Positions 11,001 through 22,071 of a stretch of DNA of 64,000 nucleotides are shown piece after piece. The stretch covers positions 20,385,018 through 20,449,017 of the forward strand of contig JAJEKV010000020.1 of assembly GCA_021234155.1 (NCBI GenBank). The letters run 5' to 3'. The notes below the pieces were generated by a model. The model saw nothing but the letters and a program-made list of their open reading frames with translations, did no database searches and was not told where the DNA came from. Numbering within the stretch: position 1 is the stretch's first letter; each line of letters starts with the position of its first letter. Origin of the DNA: Isoetes taiwanensis (taxonomy: Eukaryota; Streptophyta; Lycopodiopsida; Isoetales; Isoetaceae). The translations under genes and the position numbers were made by a program.

Positions 11001-12600
11001 TTGTACCATGGGGTGCAACTATTAGAACCCATTATATTACACATATTATGCAACATGTGAATATATCCCATATTGCCACATAGCAATACCCCATATGAGC
11101 CATATCGCCCATTAGACCCTAACCCTAAAATGTGGGCAAAAGAGGCAGGAACTCTATGTCCCCTTTTTCGGATTCCAGTCTCCAAGAGCCATTTTGACCA
11201 AGCGCCTGTGCCATTCCGCCTTGCCAGATGTCGTGAAGCCAGCATTACCCAACAGATCACGCGCATTCAATCGTCTCAGGCCAAATTGAGAGCATGGATG
11301 TCTTTCATGGAGTTGGAGCGAGTCAAGGATCCAGTATGTGGTCAATCTGTTATGCATCCGACTTCCCGACCGGCATTAGGCTGAGTTAGCATCTTCTATT
11401 AGCCTTAAAGGACATATAGATTCCATATTTTAGTTTAAAAGATGACGATGTTCTATCTCTGTGCGCACTCTTGTGTATTGGGAAGGGGGGTAAGAGATCC
11501 TGAAAGCCTTAGTAGATGATGTACCTAGCTAGCCTCATTAATTCCCAATTAATGCGGCCTGTGCATAAGAGGCTGCCTGGTTGTGGGTGGCGGAGCTAGA
11601 TCGGTTGACAAGGAAGACTTGTTTAGTTACATTTGATCCCTCTGGTGTGTAAAGCCTACCAGGGAACACTGTGGGCTAGGTCTAATAGCTTGCCACTGAG
11701 TGTGGGCAAGGTATGGGCTCGACATATCTTGGGTGATGTGTCACCTTCAGTAGGGTTGAAGTTGTAGACGAGCGGTGGCTCTCTAGTCTGCCTGTAACTT
11801 CCATGCATCTTCTGGAGGGGAGTGATCTCCTCCTGCCTCATCGAAAAATGGGGAGATGTAACCCAGGAGTAGCCCCTTTGGCTATGCACCCGGCAGGCTA
11901 CAGTCAGGCTCCAAGACTTATTAGCCTATCTGCAAAGTATGCACAGGAGGGGCGGATGGAGTGGACTACCCAATGACCATGTTCTATGCCAGCCAAGTCC
12001 ATTGTTATGAACTATGTCTGTTTTGACCTCTGGAGACCCGATATTATGGATGTTGTTATTACAGATGCTATGTTATGGCGAGCCATCCTTCGAGGTAGAT
12101 ATGTATGTTATTTGATGCTATGTGCTCATATTTGATGTGCTTCCGTAGCTAGATAGAGACGGGATGAATGACACGTCCATTTTTCCCTATCCAGTTCTTG
12201 CCCACCATAGAGGGTCCGATGATAGGCGGATGGTCTGTGACAGTGAGCTTGCGCCGTCAGGAGGGATGAACTCCAGTTCTTTACGATTGGAGCATCATAT
12301 ATGAGCAGGGGACGTCACATGGTTGCAGCCGAAAGCTCGACGATTCAACAATAGCATCGTGGTCCACCAGGAATGCCCTAAGCAGGAGCAACTGGAACGA
12401 GAACTAGAGCAGGAACTGAAGCAAGAACTGGAGCTGGGACATCATTTAGACCATGATCAGTATTTGAGACATGAGCTGGAGCAAGAGCCAAATCAGGATG
12501 CGGAGTAGAAACAGGAACAACAAGGACGGAATCAGAAGCCCACGATACTACATGGACTGAAGTAGATATTGGTGGAGGGGCTTGAACTGCAAATGGACTG
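11001..12600. other. Unassigned sequence between LINE RT start and Ty3 protease
   Basis: Both strands contain open frames of 60-120 codons (for example 11,073-11,384 plus, 11,656-11,889 minus) but I recognise none. The stretch 12,360-12,510 reads as Glu/Gln-rich on plus and Pro/Ala/Val-rich on minus. The minus reading would fit a linker downstream of the protease. It probably holds the degraded remainder of the minus-strand LTR element. No LTR pair is visible. Confidence 0.4.
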
Positions 12601-12706
12601 GAACTAGAGCTAGCGTCAGCAAACCGAAAAGATCTAGTACGGCAATGAATCTATGGGTTGTGTAGCTCGACACAAGCGCATTCCAAGACTATCGGGGCGA
12701 TGTGGG

Positions 12707-12931
12707 CTAGCCGGCGAGATTGAAGGAAATACTACAAGAAGCTCCCTTGAACAAAACCTGAAGAGGTGCAATACATTCTGTGATTGCGCCCGAGGAGATC
12801 TCACGTCCATCAATCATACCGACAGAACTGGGATGCTTAATCTTGCTTCTAGGGATCGCGTGCTTAATGACGAACGCACTATCCATAAAGCATGCATTTG
12901 CACCAGAATCAAGTTGCGTCAATGCTTCCAA
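12707..12931 (-). mobile_element. Ty3-type retrotransposon aspartic protease (copy A)
   Basis: Minus-strand frame with QLDSGANACFMD at 12,895-12,916; DSGA is the active-site signature of retroviral-type aspartic proteases. About 60 residues later the copy B version (44,077-44,355) adds VVLGLPCVELHNP, the flap-distal LGLP..HNP motif of Ty3-type proteases. Copy A loses that end to a frame change near 12,700. It lies downstream of the Gag and zinc knuckle in the same orientation, so it is one broken gag-pol. Confidence 0.8.
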
Positions 12932-13099
12932 CCTCCCAACCTCTTATTTCAATGATATAGAGATAAAGAATTCCTTGTTGACCTTATCTGGTAGGATAAA
13001 CCTGCCAGAAGCGTGCAAGGAGTCTGAGAAATGGCGGCCAGCTGATGAGAGACTCCTATTACTCGGGCCAGCCCCTGGAGTTTTTCAGCTGATTTAGAT

Positions 13100-13967
13100 G
13101 CTTCACAGGGCATCCACGCAATATGACCAGCTCCTCCACAGAGAGAGACAAAGATTAGTTTCTTCCCGATGTTGTTTCTCAAGAGCGCATAAGGGCCCTT
13201 GACCGCCGATCAACCGCATATGCTCGGCCCGACCTGGCTGGATTCTACAGATGAGAGATCGGGACAGTGTAGCAATAGGTATTTGTAAGATTTGAAAGAT
13301 ATGACTACGCCTCTTACCTACGCTCAAGAGCCGACATCGTAATGGATCGCAACTTTTTCTACAAACCGAGGGTCCTCCATAGATAATAGCATATCTTTGA
13401 CATCCTCACGTGAAATCCCTTCGAAAAGAAATATCAAGTGCAACATCATCTCGCATCAGATCTACAAAGAATTTGGTAAATTTCAGCAGATACCGATGCT
13501 AGGCGAGAGTCTTGTTTGAGATTGTAGAGTTTTGTGAATGTTGTGTGCTGACGATCGATGTCTCCAAAACATACCTCGAACTCTGCAGTGAAGGCAGCAA
13601 AATCCTGCAATTCTGGGGCTCCTTTCTCCAATAAAGGAGCAAACCAATTTAGAGTTGGTTCTGTGAGGAGGGAACCAATCAGCCCAACTTGTTTCTGGGC
13701 CATGATATATCTATGAGGATAGAGCTGGATCACAAGTTGGGTCTGATTCAAAAAACCACGAAGCTTAGACCGAGTGTCATCGAACTTCTCGGGCAAGCTA
13801 ATTTTAGGCTCTAATGGCCTCAATCCAGAGCTAGAAGCAGATTCACATGAAGCAACCCATTCTCTGAGCTTCTTATTATCTGACTGCAACTGCTGGCATA
13901 CTTGAACAAGCTGTTGGACCTGCTGTAATAAGGATGAAATCTCCTCCATAGAGATAAGAACCACCAA
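13100..13967 (-). mobile_element. Ty3-type retrotransposon Gag (copy A)
   Basis: Starts near 13,967 or at the Met at 13,949. An N-terminal coiled-coil-like stretch (LLQQVQQLVQVCQQL) is followed by a capsid-like domain with SLPEKFDDTRSKLRGFLNQ and NWFAPLLEKGAPEL, typical of Ty3/gypsy Gag. The long frame stops at 13,446 after a frameshift. The zinc knuckle (13,110-13,150) is 41 bases long instead of 42 and therefore out of frame. The copy B knuckle is intact. The element is antisense to the surrounding LINE pieces. Confidence 0.8.
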
Positions 13968-14035
13968 ATATGGATATGGGAATGCTTAGGATCAGAGCAG
14001 ACAAGAACGAGTAAAGGATTTCGGTTCAAACGGTC

Positions 14036-14650
14036 ATGAATCTACGCGAAAACAAGGAAAATACTTGGAAAATACGCAAGAAATACGGAGGAAATATGTC
14101 AAGATCGGCGAAGAATCTAATACATGAACAAGAATCAAGAGTACAATGGCCTGAAGACAAGAGGAACACGAGACAGATGCCTAAAAGGCTCAAGACTGGC
14201 GTTAAACCAGAATGCTTTGACAACAAGGAGGTGTCGCCTTATATATCTAGACCAATGGTAAGGATTGCGCCATTCCAATGGATGAGATCATGCCAAGTGT
14301 CATGCATGCATGTAGGTTCTAGAATATTCTAAAACCTCCTGAAAACAGTCCACATATGAGAAAGATGCAAGGAAATGTCTTCAATAAGTATTGGTAGGAA
14401 GATTTGGCAAAGGTGTGTAACTTGCGTAAGGTTGCAAGTTCAAACCCTATTTTGTGCAAGTACCCTTTTGCATCCATGTGATGACCATCTTTGCACACAA
14501 TGAAAGTATAATGTTCAGATGATACAAATATCCTCGCGGATGATGCTCAAAGACACTAATTCTCAATGAAAAGGAAAGATTTATCGAACCTAATCTTCTA
14601 GTGTTGCAAACAAATGACTTTCAATATCTTCTTGAAACGGATTCGCTTTT
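14036..14650. other. Possible 5' untranslated region or LTR of the minus-strand Ty3 element
   Basis: It lies directly upstream of the Gag start (minus strand). It includes repeated GGAAAATAC-like words at 14,056-14,080. No matching second LTR was found on the far side, so LTR identity is only positional. Confidence 0.25.
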
Positions 14651-15300
14651 AACAATAGAGTGGTCACATGATGTACCGTAAAAGGTGCATTTGGCAAAAG
14701 ATTCCGCTTTTAAAATTCATATAAAATCAAAGGTTCATTAATCATCAAACCCTTCTTACATGTTAATATATGGCAATCATATTACATGGAAAAACACCTA
14801 AAAATATATTGGTCCCCATTCCCCGAGTTATATTTACGTAAAACCCAAGGGGCCAAGTCCTGATATTTAGATAAAGTAAAATTGCCTCGATAAGAAGATT
14901 TTATGATTTTTTCATTGTTTTTATATTTTGCTTCACGAAAGTTAGAGAGTAAAAACAAAAAAACCGCACCTCAATTTGAAGTCTGAGAAGGAGATAGGGT
15001 TGTTTGAACATGACAGGGTCAAAACTAATGCTTATGTTCTGTGAACCGATACTAGTTTCTAGAAAGTTGTTCCCAAATCAAATCTCTAACTTTTGTACGG
15101 AAAAGATATTAACCTAAAATTTTAAATATGAGTAGTAGATAACTTGCTTTATCTAAGAAAAATATCCATTAGCTTTGATGATGAAGTTTTGATTCATTAT
15201 TATTTTTTCAATTACAAGTGACTGATTACTTATGTATATATAGCAGTAAAATTATTCAAAGTCATCCTCCAAAAAATCATATTATAAAAGGTTACCGTGA
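14650..15300 (+). repeat. Diverged direct repeat, left member
   Basis: Shares order and wording with 17,755-18,335: TCATATAAAATCAA, AAAGTAAAA..TGCCT, CACAAAAAAC, AGGGTCAAAA, ACTAGT, then GTCATCCTCCAAAAAATCATATTAT. The two members lie about 3.1 kb apart in the same orientation. They may be old LTRs or two copies of one AT-rich family. Copy B: 46,110-46,725. Confidence 0.65.
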
Positions 15301-16010
15301 TATGGAATTCTGAGAAGGCACTCGCAATGAACACAGAAAAACTTTTCGCGCTTTAGCCTATCAGACAACTCGATTATAGTGAAGACAATGCTTTTCAGCT
15401 AGTGATCTTGACCCTTCTAGATGTACGGTACTCATTCAGCTCTTCGTAGTGGTGCTTCAGCAGCAGCACAAGGGCTCCCCGATGATGTTGCTCGCGTCCA
15501 TGGTCGATGGTGGTTTTCTTCTTCGCCTACTCCTATGTGATTCGTGATTCTAACTAGATAGGCTTGTCATTCATCACAACATCAATATACAATGTTTTGG
15601 CAAACCTGAATGGGGAGCTGACCATAAGAACAATGTCACTCCATAAATGAAATAGGAAAATACGCGAAGGCAAGAGACAGGCCAGTGGTGACCACTTCTA
15701 ATCACCTCGCCCTTTCGGGTTTTTGAGAAGAACACTAATGAGAAATGGTCGTCAACGACCTCGAGGATGCCTCGAAGAGCAAGGTAAAGGGTTGATGAAG
15801 CCACTTGAATCGTGCATCAACTCCACGGGATGTGTAAAATACTTGGAAAACAGGCAAAATACATGGAAAGTACCCATTAGCCGTTAAGCAAAATTAAAAT
15901 ATGTTTGTCCACCACGGGGCGCAACCCCTTAAGAAAGTAGTCTCCACAAATCAAAAGCACCCATTAGATATTAGTACGCGTAAACAGACGTATATCAATA
16001 CATAGGAATG
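15301..16010. other. Unrecognised AT-rich sequence
   Basis: No gene recognised. The 15,340-15,560 part differs heavily between the copies, mainly at CAG/CTG-like spots, while 15,830-16,010 is nearly identical. Confidence 0.4.
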
Positions 16011-16012
16011 AA

Positions 16013-16259
16013 AGCATCACCTAGAGGTGGACAACAAAAAATAGCATCACCCAGCGGATAGAAAATAATTAGCATCACCCTGTAGGTGGATAAAAGCATC
16101 ATCTAACAAGTGGAAAAAAAAATTGCATCACCCAAAGGGTGGAAACGAAAAAGCATTACCCAGCGGGTAGAGAAATAATAGCGTCACCCAGCAGATGGAG
16201 AAATAATAGCATAGCCCAACGGATGGGAAAAATTGCATCATCCAACTGTTGAGAATAAT
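16013..16259 (+). repeat. Nine-unit ~27-bp minisatellite with hairpin core (copy A)
   Basis: About nine consecutive degenerate units begin AGCATCACCC and continue NNNGGGTGG plus an A-rich spacer. The core CACCC-NNN-GGGTG is self-complementary, and several units keep compensating arms. Units differ by several bases, so the array is not young. Copy B: 47,450-47,700, with one unit altered near 47,598. Confidence 0.85.
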
Positions 16260-16399
16260 AATCACGAACAGTTTTACCAAAAGAGATTTATTAAGATAAG
16301 CATATCTACGAGTAAGATTAATAAAAACATGACAAAAGAAAAAATAGAGGGAAGGGAGATAAACATGCCAAGTGTAGTCTGCCACAACTGACACCTAAC

Positions 16400-17100
16400 A
16401 TGTGCATAATGTTAACCACTAGGTAGTTAACAATTTACATTGTTGATAAGGGTACAGAACATGTGAATACTGATGAACAAGTTGGGAAGCAACTTCAAGA
16501 GCATGACGGAGATTCTGAGAACGATGACCCTTATGGGAGTCATTATAAAAGGCAGTGTGGTCAGCGCACGCCTACAGATGATTGAATAATATTTGAGATA
16601 TTAAAAGGCTTGGAAAAAGCCACATGGGGGAAGCAGTTAGACAAATATATTTACTTATATTATGAAAGAAAGACATAAAAATATAAAATTTACAAAAAAA
16701 CCTAAAAATCATAAAGTAGGAAAAAATACGGCAAAGAGGTGAACGTGGAAGAAACCGCTTCAACCAGGTTCCTTGGCATCGGATCCGCTACACACCGTGG
16801 GTGGATCTCGCCACGACTCTTGGAGTATTTAAGAAGCATTAGAGCAAGGATTTGGGTAATGCGTGGGCTGCCCGGAAATTGTGCTATCATTGTTGTACGG
16901 GCTTATGATCAATAGAGATGTCTCCCTTTGCCATTTGAGAGCTTTCATTGTTCTTTGTTCTATGTTCATCTCATGAATACAATGATTGCATACTTTCTTG
17001 GCATTAATTCATTGTTTTCCATTTGCAATTAGGCCTTAGATCATTCTCTACAACTCTTGGCATCATGTTTGCATTGGAAACCTTGGACGATGTGGACAGT
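16400..17100 (+). promoter_or_regulatory. Possible LTR-like promoter segment
   Basis: A TATA-like GAGTATTTAAGAAG at 16,822-16,835 is followed within 150 bases by a transcript-start-like CATC/TTGTTG region and AATACAATG words. Layout resembles an LTR U3-R-U5, but no paired LTR, primer site or polypurine tract was identified. The assignment is weak. Confidence 0.25.
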
Positions 17101-17466
17101 TCCGCCGATGATCTCTTGGTAAGTCATTCCAGTTCTCTTAATTAGTGTTTGTTGTTCATGTTTTGGAAAGGGTGAGAGACTTTCCCTTAACAATTGTTTT
17201 CAGACTTCAATTGATTTTCAATAAAGGTACATCATGCGTGTGGACATTGTTATCTTTAGCTTTGAGCTGTGCTTTGTGGGCTTCAATCTGATCCCTTTTT
17301 TGTTGTTTTAAAAACTAGGTGGTTAACCGTTTTTAGACTTCAACCTGATCCATTTTTCGTTGTTTTGATTTTTTCCCATTGCCACTCCTTCTTTGCTTGC
17401 TTCTTTCCTATTGTGTAATATCCTGATGACCCCTCCATTTGAAGGGACAACAATTTAAACCACTTT

Positions 17467-17667
17467 CTATATCCAGTTTATTTTGTCATTCTTACAAGGG
17501 TCAAAGTTGGGATCATAAGCCTCTGCATTGATAGCATCATGTATAAATGTCAAACAATCCTTGTAAGCTACACCTTCAACTCTTTCCAGATTGAGCATGA
17601 AATTAAACAAACAGATCTCAAACACACAAATCAACTTGTTAGCATTATTATTTGATGCAAAAGGCAC
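17467..17667 (-). other. Short minus-strand open frame, unrecognised
   Basis: Sixty-six codons containing VFEICLFNFMLNLERVEG and YKDCLTFIHDAINAEAYD. The composition looks protein-like, and copy B (48,915-49,109) retains the same residues apart from its start. I do not recognise the family. It may be an exon or TE fragment. Confidence 0.3.
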
Positions 17668-17741
17668 TGAGGGCCAAGCTTATCTCGAACATTAAATATA
17701 ACACTATACATGTCTCATGATTAACCATTTATGGCATTTTT

Positions 17742-17767
17742 AAGGTTTAAAAAAAAAAAAAAAAAAA
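17742..17767 (+). repeat. Poly(A) tract
   Basis: An A run at the left edge of the second diverged repeat member (copy B 49,202-49,220). It could be the tail of an old retroposed sequence. Confidence 0.6.
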
Positions 17768-18335
17768 ATCATATAAAATCAAGGGCACAAAAGAGTTCAT
17801 ATATGGTAGTCACGCTTCATAAAAAAATACATAAAAATGTATCAGCCTTCGTTCTTGTGAGTTATGCTCTAGCAAGCCTAAGGGGTTCAAGTACCAAAAG
17901 CTTTATGTTCACACAAAGTAAAACTGCCTTGATAACAAAAAATTTCTTGATTGTTTTGGTTGTAATGTTATTTTTGTACACGAGATATAGAGCACAAAAA
18001 ACTACATCTCAATCCAAAGTCTGCGAAGGAAGATAGAGCCATTCAAATATGATAGGGTCAAAATTGTCTTCTGCTTTATGGAAACTAGTACTAGTTCTCA
18101 GAAAGCAGTTGTGATATAAAAACAACTACTTTCGAAAAGAGATCAATTTTGAGTTTAAATTTGCCATATAAGTAGTTCATGAAGTCCTCCATTTAGAAAA
18201 ATATTTGTTGGTTTAAATTTGATGTCTTAACTTTTACTTCTAATTTTAATTTTAAGGAATTTATACAAGGAATAATATTGCTACATATGACTCTAAGTCA
18301 TCCTCCAAAAAAATCATATTATGAAAGTTTATAAT
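17768..18335 (+). repeat. Diverged direct repeat, right member
   Basis: Partner of 14,650-15,300 (see there). This member is virtually unchanged in copy B (49,220-49,775), including its CTG and CAG words. Confidence 0.65.
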
Positions 18336-18479
18336 GACATGAAACCAATGCAATAACATTTGCAGATGTTTTTTTCAAGCATTTTGTTTAAAAAAAATTC
18401 TACTTAAAGAATAACTTTCTAACTAAAGAATAACTAGATTTTTGTAGCAAATCATTGTTAAAAGAAAAATATCCAAGTC

Positions 18480-18785
18480 AATAAAGATAAAGAACAAAAA
18501 AGTGGACGAAGGACTTTTATTTTTTAAAGGGCCACCACAACATTACATGCTTTACAAACAAGATAGATAAAAAAATGTTATTTTTTACGTCATAGAAAAA
18601 GGTACAACCTAAAATTGGCAAAGGCCTTCTATGTTTTAAAAAGGCCAACATAAAAGTTTTTAATAAGATTTTTGTGGTAAAACATTCTTAGAAAAAAAAA
18701 TTTCAAGTCACTAAAGTTAAAGAATAAAAAAGATGGACGAAGGCCTTTTATTTTTTAAAAAGGCCACCAGAACATCACATCTTCT
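18480..18785 (+). repeat. AT-rich repeat with AAGGCC palindromes
   Basis: Two related units begin GTGGACGAAGG or ATGGACGAAGG and contain GGCCTTTTA, an A/T run, then AAAAAGGCC, forming AT-rich stems. A third related word is at 18,628-18,650, and a weaker match lies near 23,270-23,320. Copy B: 49,920-50,225. No coding signal; MITE-like, but without defined ends. Confidence 0.55.
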
Positions 18786-19199
18786 TATTTAAAATGGGAG
18801 GGCTTGGTTTCCGAGCCAGGGATGCCGATGTTACACCACATGCGGCGCCGCCTCCCTTTTGCTCCTCCTACCCGGTATTTCCCACTCTATTATTGCTATG
18901 TTTCCTATTCTCAGATTTCAAATCGCTCATATTCTAAACGAGATGCACCTTAGACTACCACAAAGCCGCCGATCCCACGCCCCTACATCAGATGTTGGAG
19001 CATCCGGCACCTCTCATTTTGCTTATGGTCATTTATGATTGAGGCACCTACTACATTTTGAAATATAAAATATGAGTCCGCCTAAGGTTTTGATGGAATA
19101 TCGAAGTTCTCTATATGTCTTCTTAAGGTTTTAGAATATGAATTACGGGCTCAAATTACTCAATGTCTTAATAAGAGTACTTTTGATCCACATAACCAA

Positions 19200-20169
19200 A
19201 GGAGCTAACATGATTAATTTTTATCTTAAATCTATATTTTTTTTTATAACAACCCATTCAATTGTTTTGGGGATATGGTCTATGGTTTCAAGAATTGTTA
19301 TTTTTACATCCATATCAAATCCCCCTGGAACCCCCTGTCATTGTGCTACCTATGGGTTCTCTATGCCGTGGCAAACCTGCTTTGTTGCACCACTACAGAA
19401 CAAATCCATTTACATGCATCTCAAAGGCGCTTTGGCAAGGGATAGACATAATGACCACACCTCTTATTTATTTGCAAATGGTTTCTTCCATAGCCAACCT
19501 GCTAAGAATATCGTGAAATACCACCCTAAGATCTATTTTTTAGAGAAGGTAAGCAATTTTTTGCCATATTTTGAGTTCTGAAAGGATTTCTTTTTCAATA
19601 CCACTGCTCTATATCTCCCCTTCCATTTTTACAATGCTCTTTTGTCCTTTCTGTATATGTTTATTTGCTTGCACTAGAGCACAGCCTTTAGCAGATCTTC
19701 ATTTCGAAAGTTGCTCTCCTCTAATTTGTGTTGTTGGAAAATGTGTTTTCCATCTATCTAATTTGTTAATCATTTTATTGCAGGTTCAGATTTGGCTCTT
19801 GCAATTTCGTACTTAAAGAAAGATGTTTCATAAAGAATGCAATAAACATATGGGTCCTTTTCTGAAGGTTGTGTCCATTGCATTCCAAAAGCATAATGCA
19901 GATAAATGCAGGAGCATAGGACAGTGCGGCGCTCTTTTCTTCAACCATTTTTTGTGCTCATTTTTGAAAAGCCTCTATTCTTCATAATAGAAGAGGTATG
20001 TGGCTGCCCTACGTGCATTGGTGAAGTTTTGATTGCTATAATATGGATTGTGACAAGTTCATTATTTTTTAATACAGTATCCTTCTGAGAAAGAAGAATA
20101 AAAGGCGCAGTCTGTAGATTATGGTACTGGGAGATCTAAGACAGTGACTTTGCTTAAATACATGCTGAG
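19200..20169 (+). CDS. Possible spliced gene fragment, unrecognised (copy A)
   Basis: Splice-like borders: donor AGAAG|GTAAGC at 19,549, acceptor TTATTGCAG at 19,783, donor AGAGAG-like GAGGTATGTGG near 19,997, acceptor AATACAG at 20,077, donor GCTGAG|GTACAC at 20,169. Open pieces include MGPFLKVVSIAFQKHN (from 19,847) and SKTVTLLKYMLR (from 20,132). The middle exon has a TAA in the frame I favour, and both copies share it. I cannot name the product. In copy B (50,700-51,610) the acceptor before the last exon is altered at its CAG. Confidence 0.35.
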
Positions 20170-21109
20170 GTACACAAATTGTCTTTTTATTGTTTATGCA
20201 TTTCCATTTTAAAGAAGAAACTAATGATGTTTTCATTGTCACATAAGGAACAAATTCTTTGATGTATAATGTACCTGTTTGGTGGATTGTCTCAAACGCA
20301 TGTTTCACTAGAGGATTGTGCTTGAAATGAACTATCTGAAGAGGTACGCTTGCCAAACCATGCAATGTCATTGTAGGGCAATCTAAAGGATTTGGAGTCT
20401 GATTGTTTTCATTATTATGCACTTTCAGGCCAGATTATTTCTTTCTTCATTGACACTGACATTTTATTTGTCAAATTCCATAAGGACTATAAAGCATTAA
20501 TGTTCATCTATGGTCTGTGTATATTCTTATAATAAGTATTACTTATCAGTTTGGTCCAAGCTTTTTCCTATGATTTCTTGTTGTCTTTTATTAATTTTGC
20601 AAGGTCTCTACTTAAAATTTAGAATATTTTGGGCCATGTTTTGCTCGGGGTTGCTTTATATGTGATTCTATTTGGAGTCCACCTATATTTACATCTGTAG
20701 GTTGTTTGTATTAGGGAGTAAGTGAGTGGGAGGCTTGATCTCAGCAGCTGAACTATATAGGAGAACGCAATTCCTTGGCATCCAAAATTCATGTGATTTT
20801 CTAATGGCATCATGCCAAAGTTAGGCAAAGTTAGGCTTGAACATGTAATGCATTTCTTGATGTATTTTCTCGATGCATGCATATGATGCATGAACATGTT
20901 TGGTCCTCCAATTGAGGTGTAATGCCTACGTCAAAATGATGGTGTTGTAATAATAGTTTGTTCAAATATTATAGTACTATAGGTACTGTCATATTATGGA
21001 TCTCCAGATTGTCATGCTTTTCCCATTCGGTGATGCAGCTTTTTCCTTCCATTTTCGATATTTTCTCAGGTGGTGTTATGCATGTGCAAACATGGAATAA
21101 TCTTCCAAT
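20170..21109. other. AT-rich sequence, no gene recognised
   Basis: No protein family, RNA gene or TE terminus seen. Includes repeated ATGCATG words near 20,870-20,900. Copy B is practically identical, so this is a clean block. Confidence 0.4.
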
Positions 21110-21780
21110 ATGTTGAAATTCCTCTTTTCTTCTCAAAAAGATATCAAAAGATATGGGACGCAGTTGAATTTCAAAAGATATGTTGAAATTCCTCTTTTGC
21201 AACAATATCTCAATGGTCGTTTTTCTCAAAAGATATGGGACGCAGTTACTTTGGCCCAAGTGAAAACTGGTCATTATCATGCACACATAAATCCCACCTT
21301 GGCACCGTGGCCCCAAGCTTATTTGCTTGCTTCATTGTCCAGAACAAGCTTGTAGCTATTGCATCAATTCGCATGTGGTCCCACAAAGCTACTTGATTGA
21401 GATGTGTAGATGGGAGGGCCGCGAATTGCCGCTGAGAAGTTTAGACTATGTGCCTCGCTGCTGCCATGTGTTATTGAAGATGGAAGTCATACCTTTCCGA
21501 AGTTGCCCCGCTTTTGAGATAGTCCGGAATCATTTTTGACCTTAGCATTCCATTCCACGCCCATAACTTCTCGTGAGCACCATCCGTGCATGACTTGGCA
21601 TTATACATACTTGAGGTTCTAGATAAACGCCCTCAGAATTATCGAGCCCCTCAAGAGTCATTATCTCGCTTGTCTAGTATCATCATTACCGAAAAGGTTT
21701 TTCCCTTGAAAACCTTTCGAGGTAGGGGTTTTTAATCCTAATTGTAATGATAGTAATGATTGTAATCTAGATTGCATAGA
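21110..21780 (+). mobile_element. LINE 3' end: C-terminal zinc domain and hairpin tail (copy A)
   Basis: Plus-strand pieces GRFSQKIWDAVTLAQVK, HYHAHINPTLAP and VIEDGSHT match the C-terminal region of LINE ORF2, where a Cys/His cluster follows the reverse transcriptase. The tail has GAAAACCTTTCGAGG, a G-run and TTTTTAATCC (about 21,708-21,740), then repeated GTAATGAT words ending near 21,775. At 21,110-21,240 a short segment with ATGTTGAAATTCCTCTTTT is repeated. Frame breaks are more numerous here than in copy B (52,610-53,235). Confidence 0.75.
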
Positions 21781-21960
21781 CCATGCCATACTACATGTCT
21801 TCTTTGCGTGTCCATGTTCTCAAGCTTTTATTGTGTGAAGAGATAAGGGTGTCCGACATTTACATTCATCATAGAATTTTCGATCAGCTGCATCTGTTTT
21901 TAAAGCTTAAATCTCCTTGAGTTGGTATAATGATTTTTTGTTAATCTTGGGTGCATGCAG

Positions 21961-22071
21961 ATGCAGTACGTTCGCACTTAACAGATCTCATATGATTATG
22001 TCTTATGAATTATTAATGCAGTATGTTTGCACTTAACTGATCTCTTATGATTATGTCTTAGGAATTATTTT
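21961..22071 (+). repeat. Two-unit 56-bp tandem duplication
   Basis: Units begin ATGCAGTACGTTCGCACTT and ATGCAGTATGTTTGCACTT and both end in GTCTTA(T/G)GAATTATT. A few substitutions separate them. Copy B: 53,417-53,526. Confidence 0.85.

Noticed and set aside
11112-11125. Telomere-like CCCTAACCCTA word
   Set aside because: Only about one and a half units; no array.
12323-12508. Glu/Gln-rich plus-strand frame as a coiled-coil protein
   Set aside because: Better explained as the antisense of a Pro/Ala/Val-rich linker in the minus-strand retroelement.
13985-14000. GGATCAGAGC as a plus-strand primer-binding site
   Set aside because: The adjacent element runs on the minus strand and no plus-strand LTR precedes it.
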